Source: Chryseobacterium sp. 52 (GTDB lineage Bacteria; Bacteroidota; Bacteroidia; Flavobacteriales; Weeksellaceae). From it: DNA of 64,000 bases. The stretch lies in assembly GCF_002754245.1 (NCBI RefSeq), contig NZ_PEEX01000001.1, forward strand, positions 2,274,001-2,338,000. Reading direction: 5' to 3'. The first letter of the stretch is position 1. Every line of letters begins with the position of its first letter. Both the position numbers and the translations under genes were made by a program. Below the pieces are notes generated by a model that searched no databases, was not told where the DNA came from, and saw only the letters and a program-made list of their open reading frames with translations. Below are positions 1 through 8,485 of the stretch, one piece after another.

Positions 1-101
1 TTAACAGGAAATTTATCAGCTTTTCCGTTTTTAACAAGGAATAGATTTTTTAAGAAGCGCGGTATGTGCATCTTTACAGTACAATCATAAACAAAATAAC
101 T

Positions 102-854
102 ATGCAAAAATTCAAGAACAAGACAGCGTTGATTACCGGAGGTACCAACGGAATGGGATTCGCTACGGCAGAACAGTTCATCAATGGAGGAGGACGTGTC
201 ATTATTACCGGAAGAAGTGAAGAAACCATAAATAAAGCATTGGAAAGACTGGGTGAAAATGCTTTCGGAATTGTATCTAATGCCGGAAGTATGAAAGACC
301 TTATGAATCTGCAGCAGGAAGTAAAGAAATATACGGAAACTGTAGATGTACTTTTTGCCAATGCAGGATATGGAAAGTTCTTCCCGATTGAGTATGTTGA
401 TGAAAATCATTTCGACGAACTTTTCAATATGCTTGTAAAAGGTCCTTTCTTCACTGTTCAGCAGATTTTGCCTCTTATGAAGAGCGGGAGTTCTGTTATT
501 TTCAATACTTCTGTATCTACGGAGATCGCAATGGCGAATTTTTCAATTTATTCTGCAGCAAAATCAGCGGTGCAGTCTTTTATTAAAACATTTGCCGTAG
601 AACTTACTGAGCGTAGAATAAGAGTCAATGGAGTGAGTCCGGGACATATTAAAACCAATATATTTAATAACTCAGGTCTGAATACAGAACAGATTGAAAA
701 TGCAGTGGATGATATTATTCCTACAATTCCTTTTAAAAGACAGGGAGAACCTTCAGAGGTTGCCAATGCGGTATTGTTTTTAGCTTCGGAAGAGGCTTCT
801 TACATTCACGGGGTAGAAATCAAGGTGGATGCCGGTATTTCCGTGATCAGATAA
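102..854 (+). CDS. SDR family oxidoreductase
   Basis: Classical short-chain dehydrogenase/reductase of 250 residues, the usual family length. Seen: nucleotide-binding TGGTNGMG at residues 12-19, NAG at 87-89, a Ser at about 137 and the catalytic YSAAK (Tyr150, Lys154). The C-terminal half, with SPGHIKT and a closing VDAGISV, is typical of cytosolic NAD(P)H-dependent reductases. The frame is open upstream to a GTG at 66, but the ATG at 102 puts the first beta strand at the normal distance from the N-terminus, so I chose it. The substrate cannot be told from sequence. It stands alone and is followed by a strong terminator. Confidence 0.9.
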   Translation: MQKFKNKTALITGGTNGMGFATAEQFINGGGRVIITGRSEETINKALERLGENAFGIVSNAGSMKDLMNLQQEVKKYTETVDVLFANAGYGKFFPIEYVDENHFDELFNMLVKGPFFTVQQILPLMKSGSSVIFNTSVSTEIAMANFSIYSAAKSAVQSFIKTFAVELTERRIRVNGVSPGHIKTNIFNNSGLNTEQIENAVDDIIPTIPFKRQGEPSEVANAVLFLASEEASYIHGVEIKVDAGISVIR

Positions 855-859
855 ATTAA

Positions 860-896
860 AAATCCCCATCATATTATATGATGGGGAATTTTTTTT
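860..896 (+). terminator. Rho-independent terminator of the SDR gene
   Basis: Stem TCCCCATCATA pairing with TATGATGGGGA (863-887), followed by a run of T. It lies directly after the stop codon at 854. Confidence 0.85.
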
Positions 897-971
897 GAGT
901 GAAAACATCTGTTTTTTCCGTCAGCTTGTTTTTAAATGCTGTATTTTGAGCATACAGAGCAGCGATCCATA

Positions 972-1283
972 TCAACGAATTTCATTGACCTGTTTAATAA
1001 TATTGGTATTGTTTTCTATACCGATATCATAGGCTGTTCCTTTTTTATGACTCAGGCTTGCTTTTTCCAGCAGAGCCTTATAATCAGCAGATTTTTTAGA
1101 CAGAAAAAAGATCTGCGGACTTATTCCAATAGACACACGCATGAATTCTTCCGGTTTTTCCGGATCTTCAGCCACATTGGTAATTACTGAGTTTTTATAC
1201 CAGGTCAGGTTCTGTGAACTTGAACTGCCGGAACATGATGTGATCATAAATAAGAATAATAGTATATAAGTCCAGAATTTCAT
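972..1283 (-). CDS. Small lipoprotein resembling the protein-glutaminase propeptide
   Basis: Protein of 103 residues with a lipoprotein signal: hydrophobic stretch 4-14 and lipobox ITSC. The ATG at 1283 is preferred over the one at 1313, because it puts the signal at the N-terminus. The gene follows the protein-glutaminase gene by 69 bases on the same strand. By eye, its residues from about 46 to 101 align with the propeptide of that enzyme: RVSIGISPQIFFLS against KVSFIVTAQFYTIT, then Y-x-x-L-(L/I)-x-x-A, then NTNIIKQV against NTHEIAKV, with two small gaps. I infer a free-standing propeptide-like protein, perhaps an inhibitor that shields the producer's own proteins. No function is established and a plain duplication remnant is possible. 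Confidence 0.7.
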   Translation of the reverse strand: MKFWTYILLFLFMITSCSGSSSSQNLTWYKNSVITNVAEDPEKPEEFMRVSIGISPQIFFLSKKSADYKALLEKASLSHKKGTAYDIGIENNTNIIKQVNEIR

Positions 1284-1352
1284 AGAATAATATTTAATAA
1301 ACAGCTCCTGCAATTGATGGATTATAAAAACTGCAGGAACTGTATAAGTTAA

Positions 1353-2306
1353 TTAGAATCCACAGCTCGCAACACTTGGAGCCGGAGATGGAGAACATCC
1401 TGAAAGTGATGAGAAAATGTTCAGTACACAATTCGTGTTCACTAAATTATTGTCATACAGATAAGATGCACTAGGGCTTCTGTAGTATACATTTCCTGCC
1501 GTATTGGCAAAAGAAGATACAGATGCAGATCCACAGCTTGTGTTGATGCATGCATTTCTCCAGGCCGTATCCGTAACAGGTCCGCCAGGGAACAGAGAAG
1601 GATCTATGATTCTTTTTTCAGTAACGCCTGATGCATTTTTATAGCTTACCAGAATCGCAACGTGGTAGCTCCAGGCTACACAACATGTACCGGTAGAAGC
1701 TTTCAGGTTTCCGTATACAAACTGCTTTTCACAGTCATAGCCGTTATTGATAAGGATCTGTCTCATTTTGTGCGCTCTTGCATAACATCCGTCTACAGGA
1801 TATCTGAATGTAATACATGGCGAAGAAGCCGTTGAAGTACCGCAAGCCTGGTTTTTGATCAGGGCAAACATACTGTTCAGGGTAGCTATGTTAGGAAGAA
1901 CACTGGTTAATTTGCTCGCCTCATTTTTAGCCTCTTTTGTTAGATTAGATTTGAAAAAACGGACATCTTCTTCATTTCCTTTTTCAACTTTCGCAATTTC
2001 ATGGGTGTTAGGCTTGATGAAAACCTGAATAGGGGATTCATTCTTTACAGCATCTCTGATCAGGCTGATGTACTCTTCATTTTCCTTTGTAGGTGTTATG
2101 GTATAAAACTGCGCGGTAACAATAAATGAAACCTTCAGAGTACCATTGTCATCTTCTATCCCTACCGGAACTGTTTTTCCAAGATCTGTAAAAGTTTTAC
2201 TGCTTGCTTCGTTCTGACTCATTTGCTGTTCTGCGTTGGAGTCTGTACAGGCATTAAATGACAACGCTGCCACAAATACCATCATTGATAACAAAAAATT
2301 TCTCAT
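1353..2306 (-). CDS. Secreted protein-glutaminase (protein-glutamine deamidase) preproenzyme
   Basis: Close relative of the Chryseobacterium proteolyticum protein-glutaminase (EC 3.5.1.44), which deamidates glutamine side chains in intact proteins. Counting from an upstream in-frame ATG at 2315, the mature enzyme would begin at LTSVLPN (residue 136) and be 185 residues long, as in the known enzyme. The catalytic triad is present: Cys177 in DGCYARAH, His218 in WSYHVAIL and Asp238 in RIIDPS. Cysteines for the known disulfides are present. The first 20 residues are a signal peptide (the NAC end looks partly like a lipobox) and the rest up to 135 is the inhibitory propeptide. I chose the ATG at 2306 because the homologue starts with the matching M-x-N-hydrophobic sequence. 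The propeptide-like lipoprotein follows downstream. Confidence 0.93.
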   Translation of the reverse strand: MRNFLLSMMVFVAALSFNACTDSNAEQQMSQNEASSKTFTDLGKTVPVGIEDDNGTLKVSFIVTAQFYTITPTKENEEYISLIRDAVKNESPIQVFIKPNTHEIAKVEKGNEEDVRFFKSNLTKEAKNEASKLTSVLPNIATLNSMFALIKNQACGTSTASSPCITFRYPVDGCYARAHKMRQILINNGYDCEKQFVYGNLKASTGTCCVAWSYHVAILVSYKNASGVTEKRIIDPSLFPGGPVTDTAWRNACINTSCGSASVSSFANTAGNVYYRSPSASYLYDNNLVNTNCVLNIFSSLSGCSPSPAPSVASCGF

Positions 2307-2563
2307 AATTCTCATAATTTGGTGGTTAGTAATAAAATGTATTGATCTAAGTTTTTTGATGTGTGTCGTTTTTTTGATGAATCATTTATAAAAAATAGTT
2401 CACTTTAATGTGATATTAAAAGTAAACAAAAATAGTGTACCGACAAATTATTTTTCAATAAAAAATTAATTATTTTAACATTTAATTGAATTAAACCTTT
2501 GTTTTAGGTTGTTTAAATGGTGTTTTGATATGAATATGTTAATAAAATTTAAATAATCATAAA
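2307..2563. other. AT-rich gene-free region upstream of the protein-glutaminase gene
   Basis: No open frame of coding character. The only promoter-like element for the minus-strand gene is TACATTTT (plus-strand 2334-2341), one mismatch from TAnnTTTG, without a clear upstream TTG. Otherwise nothing recognisable. Confidence 0.4.
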
Positions 2564-2597
2564 GCAAAAAAATCCCGCTCAGTAAAATGGCGGGATA
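2564..2597 (-). terminator. Terminator of the serine hydrolase gene
   Basis: Inverted repeat ATCCCGC (2572-2578) and GCGGGAT (2590-2596). On the minus strand a T-run follows (plus-strand A-run at 2565-2571). It lies just after the stop of the gene ending at 2617. Confidence 0.85.
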
Positions 2598-2616
2598 GGT
2601 TTTATCTTAAAAAAAA

Positions 2617-3666
2617 TTATTTTTTGTTTTTGATCAGATTGCTTTCCATGACAATATTTCTGATCAGTGCTTCCTGATAATAATAAAGATGACTGTCTTC
2701 ACTCATCTGATTTTCCAGAACAATAATACTGACATCAGAGCCGGGAACATAGACATTGAGAGACGCAAAACCATCACCGAGACCTGTATGTCCCAAATAA
2801 GGAATCCCGTTGTATTCTACGATACGGATATTATACCCATACCCTGATTTCTCTTTTCCAAATACATCATGCTGCGACAGGATAGAAGAGGTGGTCATCA
2901 GTTTATAGCTTTTAGGACTTAGAACTTTTCCTTTATGAAGCACTGCATTCCAGAGAGCCATATCTTCTGCGGTGCTAATTACCCCATCGGCAGGCATATT
3001 TTCATCGTTGATGAATGATTTTTCAACGGGTGTGAAATGATTGTCCTTATTAATATGTCCAAATACAAGATTCCTGCGTTGGTCTTTCGAATAACAGAAT
3101 GTATTTTTCAGATGAAGTTCTTTGAAGAGATCAGTAGCCTGTTGAACATATGATCTACCGGAAGTATTTTCAATGATCTTTCCTAAAAGGATATTAGACA
3201 GATTCCCATACTTAAATTCCGTACCCGGTTTGAACAGTAAAGGTTTCTCTGTGTCAATGATTCCGTGGGAATGATTCAATAGCTGATGAACCGTAACGGA
3301 ATCCGCCCAGGCCTGGGTCAGGGAAGGAATATATTTTTTGATGGGAGCCTGCAGATCTACTTTTCCTTTTTCGACCTGTTTAAGTAATAAAACGGAAGTA
3401 ATCTGTTTGGTATTGGACATCATTTCGAACTGATCCTCCATTTTCAAAGGCTTTTTTGTTCTGCTGTCCTCAAAACCGTATACTTTGGAATACTTTGTTT
3501 TTCCGTTTTGGGTAATCAGTACAACACCGTTGAAAGGTCTTGGAGATGTTGGAGACTCTATCAAACTGTCGATCCGGGTGGAGTAATTATTTTTATGTTG
3601 TCCGTAAGATTGTGATCCTGTGACCATCAATGCGGTAGCGCAGATGATTCTGATAACTGGTTTCAT
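2617..3666 (-). CDS. Secreted serine hydrolase, beta-lactamase/class C-like family
   Basis: Protein of 349 residues with a signal peptide (1-22, ending SYGQ). The beta-lactamase/DD-peptidase fold is shown by its three motifs in order: SNTK (Ser84, Lys87), YGN (153-155) and HTG near residue 293. The family includes penicillin-binding esterases, D-aminopeptidases and class C beta-lactamases; nothing here singles out a beta-lactamase, and the flanking genes give no hint. It probably acts in the periplasm or outside the cell. It has its own terminator at 2564-2597. Confidence 0.88.
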   Translation of the reverse strand: MKPVIRIICATALMVTGSQSYGQHKNNYSTRIDSLIESPTSPRPFNGVVLITQNGKTKYSKVYGFEDSRTKKPLKMEDQFEMMSNTKQITSVLLLKQVEKGKVDLQAPIKKYIPSLTQAWADSVTVHQLLNHSHGIIDTEKPLLFKPGTEFKYGNLSNILLGKIIENTSGRSYVQQATDLFKELHLKNTFCYSKDQRRNLVFGHINKDNHFTPVEKSFINDENMPADGVISTAEDMALWNAVLHKGKVLSPKSYKLMTTSSILSQHDVFGKEKSGYGYNIRIVEYNGIPYLGHTGLGDGFASLNVYVPGSDVSIIVLENQMSEDSHLYYYQEALIRNIVMESNLIKNKK

Positions 3667-3847
3667 GGGGATTTTAGCTTAAAAAATTAGAGTGGATGTG
3701 TACATAATAAGAAGATCAAAAATAAGTTTTAAAATGATACGATGATCAGATAATTTGTGAAATGGAAAAGAAAAAAATGATTGAACCGATTTGTCTGTTT
3801 TTTATATAAAATATTGATGAAACCTTTTCCTTTTTTTGTACATAATA

Positions 3848-3879
3848 AAAGACCAACTGCATATTTACAGTTGGTCTTT
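3848..3879. terminator. Stem-loop after lipB, probable terminator
   Basis: Perfect 12-bp inverted repeat AAAGACCAACTG (3848-3859) and CAGTTGGTCTTT (3868-3879), 19 bases beyond the lipB stop. The minus-strand T-tract is short. Confidence 0.7.
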
Positions 3880-3898
3880 ATATGTATTGAGAGTCCTG

Positions 3899-4627
3899 TT
3901 ATTTATGAACAAGCTCAGCTCCGAAAACATCAGCAAAGTGCTTTCTGATATTTGCTTTCAGATTTTCTACTTCATCTGTCGTCAGTTCTCTTTCAAGTTC
4001 TCTTTTTATAGAAGTCACCTGTTTATCTTTGATTCCGCAAGGAATAATGTATTCAAAATAACGCATATCGGTATTCACGTTTAAAGCAAAACCGTGAAGA
4101 GTTACCCATCGTGAAGCCTTTACGCCCATTGCACAGATTTTTCTTGCATATGGTTTTCCCACATCCAGCCAGACTCCGGTTTCTCCCGGGGAACGCTCAC
4201 CTTTAAGACCAAATTCAGCAATGGCTCTGATGATCACCTCCTCCAGATTTCTCATATATAAATGAATGTCCGTAAAGAAATTTTCCAGATCTAAAATAGG
4301 GTAGCCCACGATCTGTCCGAAACCATGATAGGTGATATCACCCCCACGGTTAACTTTTACGAAAGTAGCATCAATCTCTTTCAGTTTGTCGATACCGGCA
4401 AGCATATTCTCTTCGTGACCGCTTTTCCCTAAAGTGTAAACATGAGGGTGTTCTACCAGTAAAAAGTGGTTGGGAGTGGTGATATGCTGTTCTGCTGGTA
4501 AATCGCGGTTTTTTATTTTGGTATCAATGATATTTTTCATCAGACTCTCCTGATAATCCCAGGCAGGCTGATATTCTTTTATACCAAGATCTTCAAATTC
4601 TACTGATTTATTTTGATTTGTATTCAT
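3899..4627 (-). CDS. lipB: Octanoyl-[ACP]:protein N-octanoyltransferase LipB
   Basis: Transfers octanoate from acyl carrier protein to lipoyl domains, the first step of de novo lipoylation, in the cytosol. Seen: RGGDITYHGFGQ (94-105), YARKICAMG with the acyl-binding Lys163, LHGFALNV, and PCGI with the nucleophile Cys197. The Lys-Cys spacing of 34 equals that of the E. coli enzyme. Length 242 is normal, with a short acidic N-terminal extension. It follows trpA by 78 bases on the same strand and might receive readthrough from the trp operon. Confidence 0.95.
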   Translation of the reverse strand: MNTNQNKSVEFEDLGIKEYQPAWDYQESLMKNIIDTKIKNRDLPAEQHITTPNHFLLVEHPHVYTLGKSGHEENMLAGIDKLKEIDATFVKVNRGGDITYHGFGQIVGYPILDLENFFTDIHLYMRNLEEVIIRAIAEFGLKGERSPGETGVWLDVGKPYARKICAMGVKASRWVTLHGFALNVNTDMRYFEYIIPCGIKDKQVTSIKRELERELTTDEVENLKANIRKHFADVFGAELVHK

Positions 4628-4705
4628 ATGCTGATGTCTGTTTTCTTAATGGGTATATGAAATTGGGATTTCACACCATTTTTTGACATACAAATTTAGT
4701 GAATT

Positions 4706-5440
4706 TTAACCTTTTATAGAATGGATAAAATCTATGGCAGCATTCTTCCAGTCTTTATGGTTCAATAGAGTGTTGACAAAGGCTGTTCCTATAATTCCAC
4801 CGTCCGCTTTTTCAGTAACATTCTCAAAATCTTCTTTTGTTTTAATCCCAAAACCAATCATCACCGGATTCTTAATGGGAAGGGAAGCCAGCCTTGACAG
4901 GTAGCTTTCATTTTTCAAAACAGCATTGTCATTTCCTGTCGTGGATGAAGAACTTACCGCATACAGAAACCCGGAACTCAACGAGTCTAAATAGAGGATT
5001 CTTTCGTCAGAAGTTTCAGGAGTGACCAGAAACGTAAAATTAAGGTCATATTTTTTTAAGATCTGCTGATAATTGCTTTCAAATTCAATAGGAGGAAGGT
5101 CAGGAATAATAAGTCCTGAAACACCGCTCTCTGAACATTTCTGACAGAATTTTTCAAACCCGAAACTCAAAACAGGATTGATGTACCCCATCAGAATAAC
5201 AGGAATTTTTATCTCATTTTTTACAGTTTTTAACTGAGAAAACAGTTTTTCTATGGTCATCCCGTTCTTTAAAGCCAGTTCGTGAGCTTGCTGGATCACC
5301 GGACCATCTGCCACCGGATCAGAATAAGGCATCCCGATTTCCATCATCCCGGCTCCGGATTGCTGGATCAGTTTTATAATTTCAGCGGTATCTTCCAGTT
5401 GCGGAATTCCTGCTGTGAAGTATATATTGAGTGTTTTCAT
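4706..5440 (-). CDS. trpA: Tryptophan synthase alpha subunit
   Basis: Cleaves indole-3-glycerol phosphate to indole and glyceraldehyde 3-phosphate, then passes indole to TrpB. Catalytic Glu34 (MMEIGMP) and Asp45 (SDPVADGP) correspond to Glu49 and Asp60 of the enteric enzyme with the same spacing. The phosphate site GFGIKT and the closing GGIIGTAFV are also present. Length 244 is slightly short because the N-terminus starts directly at the first strand. It is the last trp gene and is separated from trpB by about 500 bases of tandem repeats, unusual for two subunits of one enzyme. Confidence 0.97.
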   Translation of the reverse strand: MKTLNIYFTAGIPQLEDTAEIIKLIQQSGAGMMEIGMPYSDPVADGPVIQQAHELALKNGMTIEKLFSQLKTVKNEIKIPVILMGYINPVLSFGFEKFCQKCSESGVSGLIIPDLPPIEFESNYQQILKKYDLNFTFLVTPETSDERILYLDSLSSGFLYAVSSSSTTGNDNAVLKNESYLSRLASLPIKNPVMIGFGIKTKEDFENVTEKADGGIIGTAFVNTLLNHKDWKNAAIDFIHSIKG

Positions 5441-5466
5441 TGTTTTTTTTATTGTATTAATATATC

Positions 5467-5941
5467 ATTGTATTAATGTATGATTGTAATATGTATTCAT
5501 GATCTTGCTTTAAAACACTGTATACTTTTCATGTATTAAAAATCATTTTACATAAATACTTTTTACATTTTACAAATCATTGCTTTTATTGTATTAATGT
5601 ATGGTTGTAAGATGTATTCATGATGCTGCTTTAAAACGCTGTATACTTTTCATGTATTAAAAATCATTTTACATGAATACTTTTTACATTTTACAAATCA
5701 TTGCTTTTATTGTATTAATGTATGGTTGTAAGATGTATTCATGATCCTGCTTTAAAACGCTGTATATTTTTCATGCATTAAAAATCATTTTACATGAATA
5801 CTTTTTACATTTTACAAACTCTTCAAATCACTGCTTTTATTGTATTAATGTATGATTGTAATATGTATTCATGATCCTTCTTTAAAACGCTGTATATTTT
5901 TCATGTATTAAAGATCATTTTACATGAATACTTTTTACATT
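5467..5941. repeat. Four tandem copies of a 121-130 bp unit between trpB and trpA
   Basis: Units begin with ATTGTATTAATGTATG at 5467, 5588, 5709 and 5839, so the periods are 121, 121 and 130. Units are over 90 percent alike by eye. In the last three, GTATTCATG pairs with CATGAATAC about 50 bases later, allowing a large stem-loop; the first copy reads CATAAATAC. The 130-bp unit has nine extra bases (CTCTTCAAA-like) that match the end of trpB, and the last unit runs into trpB. No open frame crosses the array. No spacers, so it is not a CRISPR. Transcription from trpB to trpA must pass through it. Confidence 0.95.
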
Positions 5942-7120
5942 TTACAAATTCTTCAAATACGTTTCCATATCCTTGTCTCCACGGCCGCTCAGGCAGATCA
6001 CGACAACATCATTTTCATTGAATTTCTTTTTATCCAAAACGGCCAGGGCATGTGAGCTTTCCAAAGCAGGAATAATTCCTTCCAGCTTTGTTAATTCAAA
6101 AGCACATTTTAAAGCTTCATCATCATTAATACTGAAAAATTCAGCACGATTTTCTTTAAATAAATGGGCATGGAACGGTCCGATTCCCGGATAATCCAAT
6201 CCCGCAGAGATGGAATGAGGTTCTATGACCTGTCCGTCATCAGTCTGCATAACGAGACTTTTGCTTCCGTGAAGAACGCCTAATGTTCCCAGAAAAGTAG
6301 TCGCAGCAGATTTCCCCGAATCAACGCCTAATCCACCGGCTTCTGCGGCAATTATCTTAACGTCTTTTTCTTCTACAAAATGATAAAAAGTTCCTGCAGC
6401 ATTACTTCCTCCGCCTACACAGGCAATCACATAATCAGGGTTTTCTCTTCCGATTTTTTCATGAAGCTGCTCTTTGATTTCTTTTGAGATGATACTTTGA
6501 AATCTGGCCACCAGATCAGGGAAAGGATGAGGTCCTACTACACTTCCAATAACATAATGGGTGGTAACAGGATTGTTGATCCAGTCTCTTAACGCTTCAT
6601 TCACAGCATCTTTCAACGTTTTGGAGCCTGAGGTTGCAGGAATAACCACCGCACCCAGCATTTTCATTCTTGCGACATTGGGAGCCTGGCGCTGAATATC
6701 AATTTCTCCCATATACACAATACATTCCAGGCCAAGCAATGCACAGGCTGTAGCGGTAGCCACACCATGCTGTCCGGCACCTGTTTCGGCAATAATTCTT
6801 GTTTTTCCGAGGCGTTTTGCCAACAGAACCTGTCCCAATGCATTATTGATCTTATGGGCTCCCGTATGGTTGAGGTCTTCTCTTTTTAAATAGATTTGAG
6901 TATTGTATTTTTGGCTTAAATTTTTCGCAAAATAGAGTGGTGTTGCCCGTCCTACATAATTTTTAAGCAGATCCTGATACTCATTCTGAAACTCTTCAGA
7001 TTCTATGATCTTAAGATAACTGTTCTGCAGTTCTTCTACATTCGGATAAAGCATTTCAGGGATGAAAGCACCTCCAAATTCACCATAGTATCCGTTTTCG
7101 TCAGGGTTTTTATAATTCAT
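5942..7120 (-). CDS. trpB: Tryptophan synthase beta subunit
   Basis: PLP enzyme that condenses indole with serine. Lys90 in [14 protein letters not shown] binds PLP; Glu112 in AETGAGQHG is the catalytic acid (spacing of 22 as in the enteric enzyme); GGGSN at 236-240 holds the PLP phosphate. Length 392 is standard, and [12 protein letters not shown] near the N-terminus marks the TrpB1 type that partners TrpA. Its last five codons and stop lie at the edge of the tandem repeat array and appear duplicated inside it. Confidence 0.98.
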   Translation of the reverse strand: MNYKNPDENGYYGEFGGAFIPEMLYPNVEELQNSYLKIIESEEFQNEYQDLLKNYVGRATPLYFAKNLSQKYNTQIYLKREDLNHTGAHKINNALGQVLLAKRLGKTRIIAETGAGQHGVATATACALLGLECIVYMGEIDIQRQAPNVARMKMLGAVVIPATSGSKTLKDAVNEALRDWINNPVTTHYVIGSVVGPHPFPDLVARFQSIISKEIKEQLHEKIGRENPDYVIACVGGGSNAAGTFYHFVEEKDVKIIAAEAGGLGVDSGKSAATTFLGTLGVLHGSKSLVMQTDDGQVIEPHSISAGLDYPGIGPFHAHLFKENRAEFFSINDDEALKCAFELTKLEGIIPALESSHALAVLDKKKFNENDVVVICLSGRGDKDMETYLKNL

Positions 7121-7137
7121 TATATTTTTTTTAGTAA

Positions 7138-7257
7138 TTAAATAAGCACTTTTCCGGGGCAGGCTGGCTGAGCTGTTTCCTGGTCTCCATACAATTCATG
7201 AGTTTCCCAAAGTCTTAAAATATATTTTGTGTCGTGATCCGTTAACTCACTTGTTTT
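7138..7257 (-). other. 39-codon open extension behind the stop of the preceding gene
   Basis: Reading on in frame after the TAA at 7258-7260 gives 39 sense codons with coding-like composition ([19 protein letters not shown], ending PGKVLI) before the TAA at 7138-7140, 17 bases ahead of trpB. There is no ATG inside. It may be the detached C-terminus of the upstream gene after a nonsense mutation, a remnant of another gene, or chance. Confidence 0.4.
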
Positions 7258-7782
7258 TTAATTTGATAATTCATCAGTTAAACTGTTGATAAATTGTATG
7301 TTGTAGTTGCGCTGCTGCCTGGTGATCAGTTTTTTATGATGCATCAATTCAATTTTACTGGTCAGATCAATTAATGTAGCAACATCTATTTTTGATTCAT
7401 ACATGGTAACGGCAATTTCCAGGTTGTCAATTAAAAAGTAAGGATCAGAATCCTCATAAAGCAGAAAGATCTTCGCATAGATTTTTCCGAGATCATATTT
7501 AACATTGGTTTTGACATGACCGTCTAAAAATTTGTCAGAAATAATGACAAGATAATAACTGTTCCATAAACCGATTCTTTCAAAGAAATACTGGATGTCG
7601 TTCTGATCAAAGCTTTTAATGATACTGATAAATTCCTGCAACTGTCCATCAATGGTCCAGGACGCGGCATCGCTGTCATTTTCAGAAATGAAATTGTACA
7701 GAGCCTGTATCCTTTTATTCCCGAATTTAGGCGGAAACAGGGTTTTATAAAATGTTTTTTTTAACAGATGTATGTTCATCAT
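7258..7782 (-). CDS. Uncharacterised protein encoded inside the trp operon
   Basis: I do not recognise this 174-residue protein. It begins with a short basic segment (MNIHLLKKTFYKTLFPPKFG) and continues as a soluble, probably all-helical protein with many aromatic and acidic residues (DSDAASW, YFFERIGLWNSYY, LLYEDSDPYF). No signal peptide or membrane segment. It sits between trpF (29 bases upstream) and trpB and is probably co-transcribed. It has no evident role in tryptophan synthesis. Composition and length recall the small helical immunity-type proteins common in this phylum, but that is only an impression. Its stop may be premature (see 7138-7257). Confidence 0.75.
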   Translation of the reverse strand: MMNIHLLKKTFYKTLFPPKFGNKRIQALYNFISENDSDAASWTIDGQLQEFISIIKSFDQNDIQYFFERIGLWNSYYLVIISDKFLDGHVKTNVKYDLGKIYAKIFLLYEDSDPYFLIDNLEIAVTMYESKIDVATLIDLTSKIELMHHKKLITRQQRNYNIQFINSLTDELSN

Positions 7783-7811
7783 CTTTTTGTGTGTATTTTT
7801 TGTGAGTTCCT

Positions 7812-8465
7812 TTAAAACTCTTTCGAAATGAATTTTTTTATTTTTTCCAGGTCTTTATTTCCTGGTTCCAATTCAAACTTTGAATTGATGTCAACGGCGA
7901 AAGGTTTTTGATTCAAAAGACTAATGTTTCCAATGTTTTCTTCTGAAATCCCGCCACTCAGTAAATAGGGAAGCGGAATCTCAAGTTCATTTAATAAAGT
8001 CCAGTCGAATTGCTTTCCTGTCCCACCAAAAGCCTTGCTGTCCGTATCGAAAAGATAATAAGTAGCTCCAGACCATTGACGATTAATCATTTGTTGTGTT
8101 TGTGTTCTGGTTTCCTGATCATTGCTGCCGATTCTTATTACTTTTATGATTTTAACCTCCGGTTGTAGTTTTTGTCTTAATTCACTGATGAAGTTTTCAT
8201 TCTCATCGCCATGAAGCTGAACAAAATTCAACCCTGCTGTTTCAGTAACATCTATAATACGATCAATGTTCTCATTCACAAAAACCCCTGTCTTTCCTGT
8301 ATGAATGATTTTTGAAATATCTTCTAAAGTCAAATGATTCAGAACATATCTCGGTGATTTTTTATAGAAAATAAAACCAATAAAATCTGCTTTCATGGAG
8401 ATGAGCTCCTGAATCTGATCTGGTTTTGTCAAACCGCAGACTTTAAGTTTAAGTTGCAGACTCAT
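7812..8465 (-). CDS. trpF: Phosphoribosylanthranilate isomerase
   Basis: Third step of the tryptophan branch, an Amadori rearrangement on a TIM barrel. The catalytic Cys10 (KVCGLT) and Asp140 (YLFDTD, before FGGTGKQFDW) are present, as are QLHGDE, LLSGGISEENI and AVDINSKFE for phosphate binding. Length 217 is normal. It is a stand-alone enzyme, not fused to TrpC as in enterics. trpC lies 20 bases upstream. Confidence 0.96.
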   Translation of the reverse strand: MSLQLKLKVCGLTKPDQIQELISMKADFIGFIFYKKSPRYVLNHLTLEDISKIIHTGKTGVFVNENIDRIIDVTETAGLNFVQLHGDENENFISELRQKLQPEVKIIKVIRIGSNDQETRTQTQQMINRQWSGATYYLFDTDSKAFGGTGKQFDWTLLNELEIPLPYLLSGGISEENIGNISLLNQKPFAVDINSKFELEPGNKDLEKIKKFISKEF

Positions 8466-8485
8466 AAGGTGTTATTTTTATTTAA

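Noticed and set aside
2617..3666. Antibiotic-resistance beta-lactamase
   Set aside because: Only the general SxxK, YxN and HTG motifs are present; these are shared by many esterases and peptidases.
5467..5941. CRISPR-like array
   Set aside because: Units are contiguous, 121-130 bp, with no unique spacers; no cas genes nearby.
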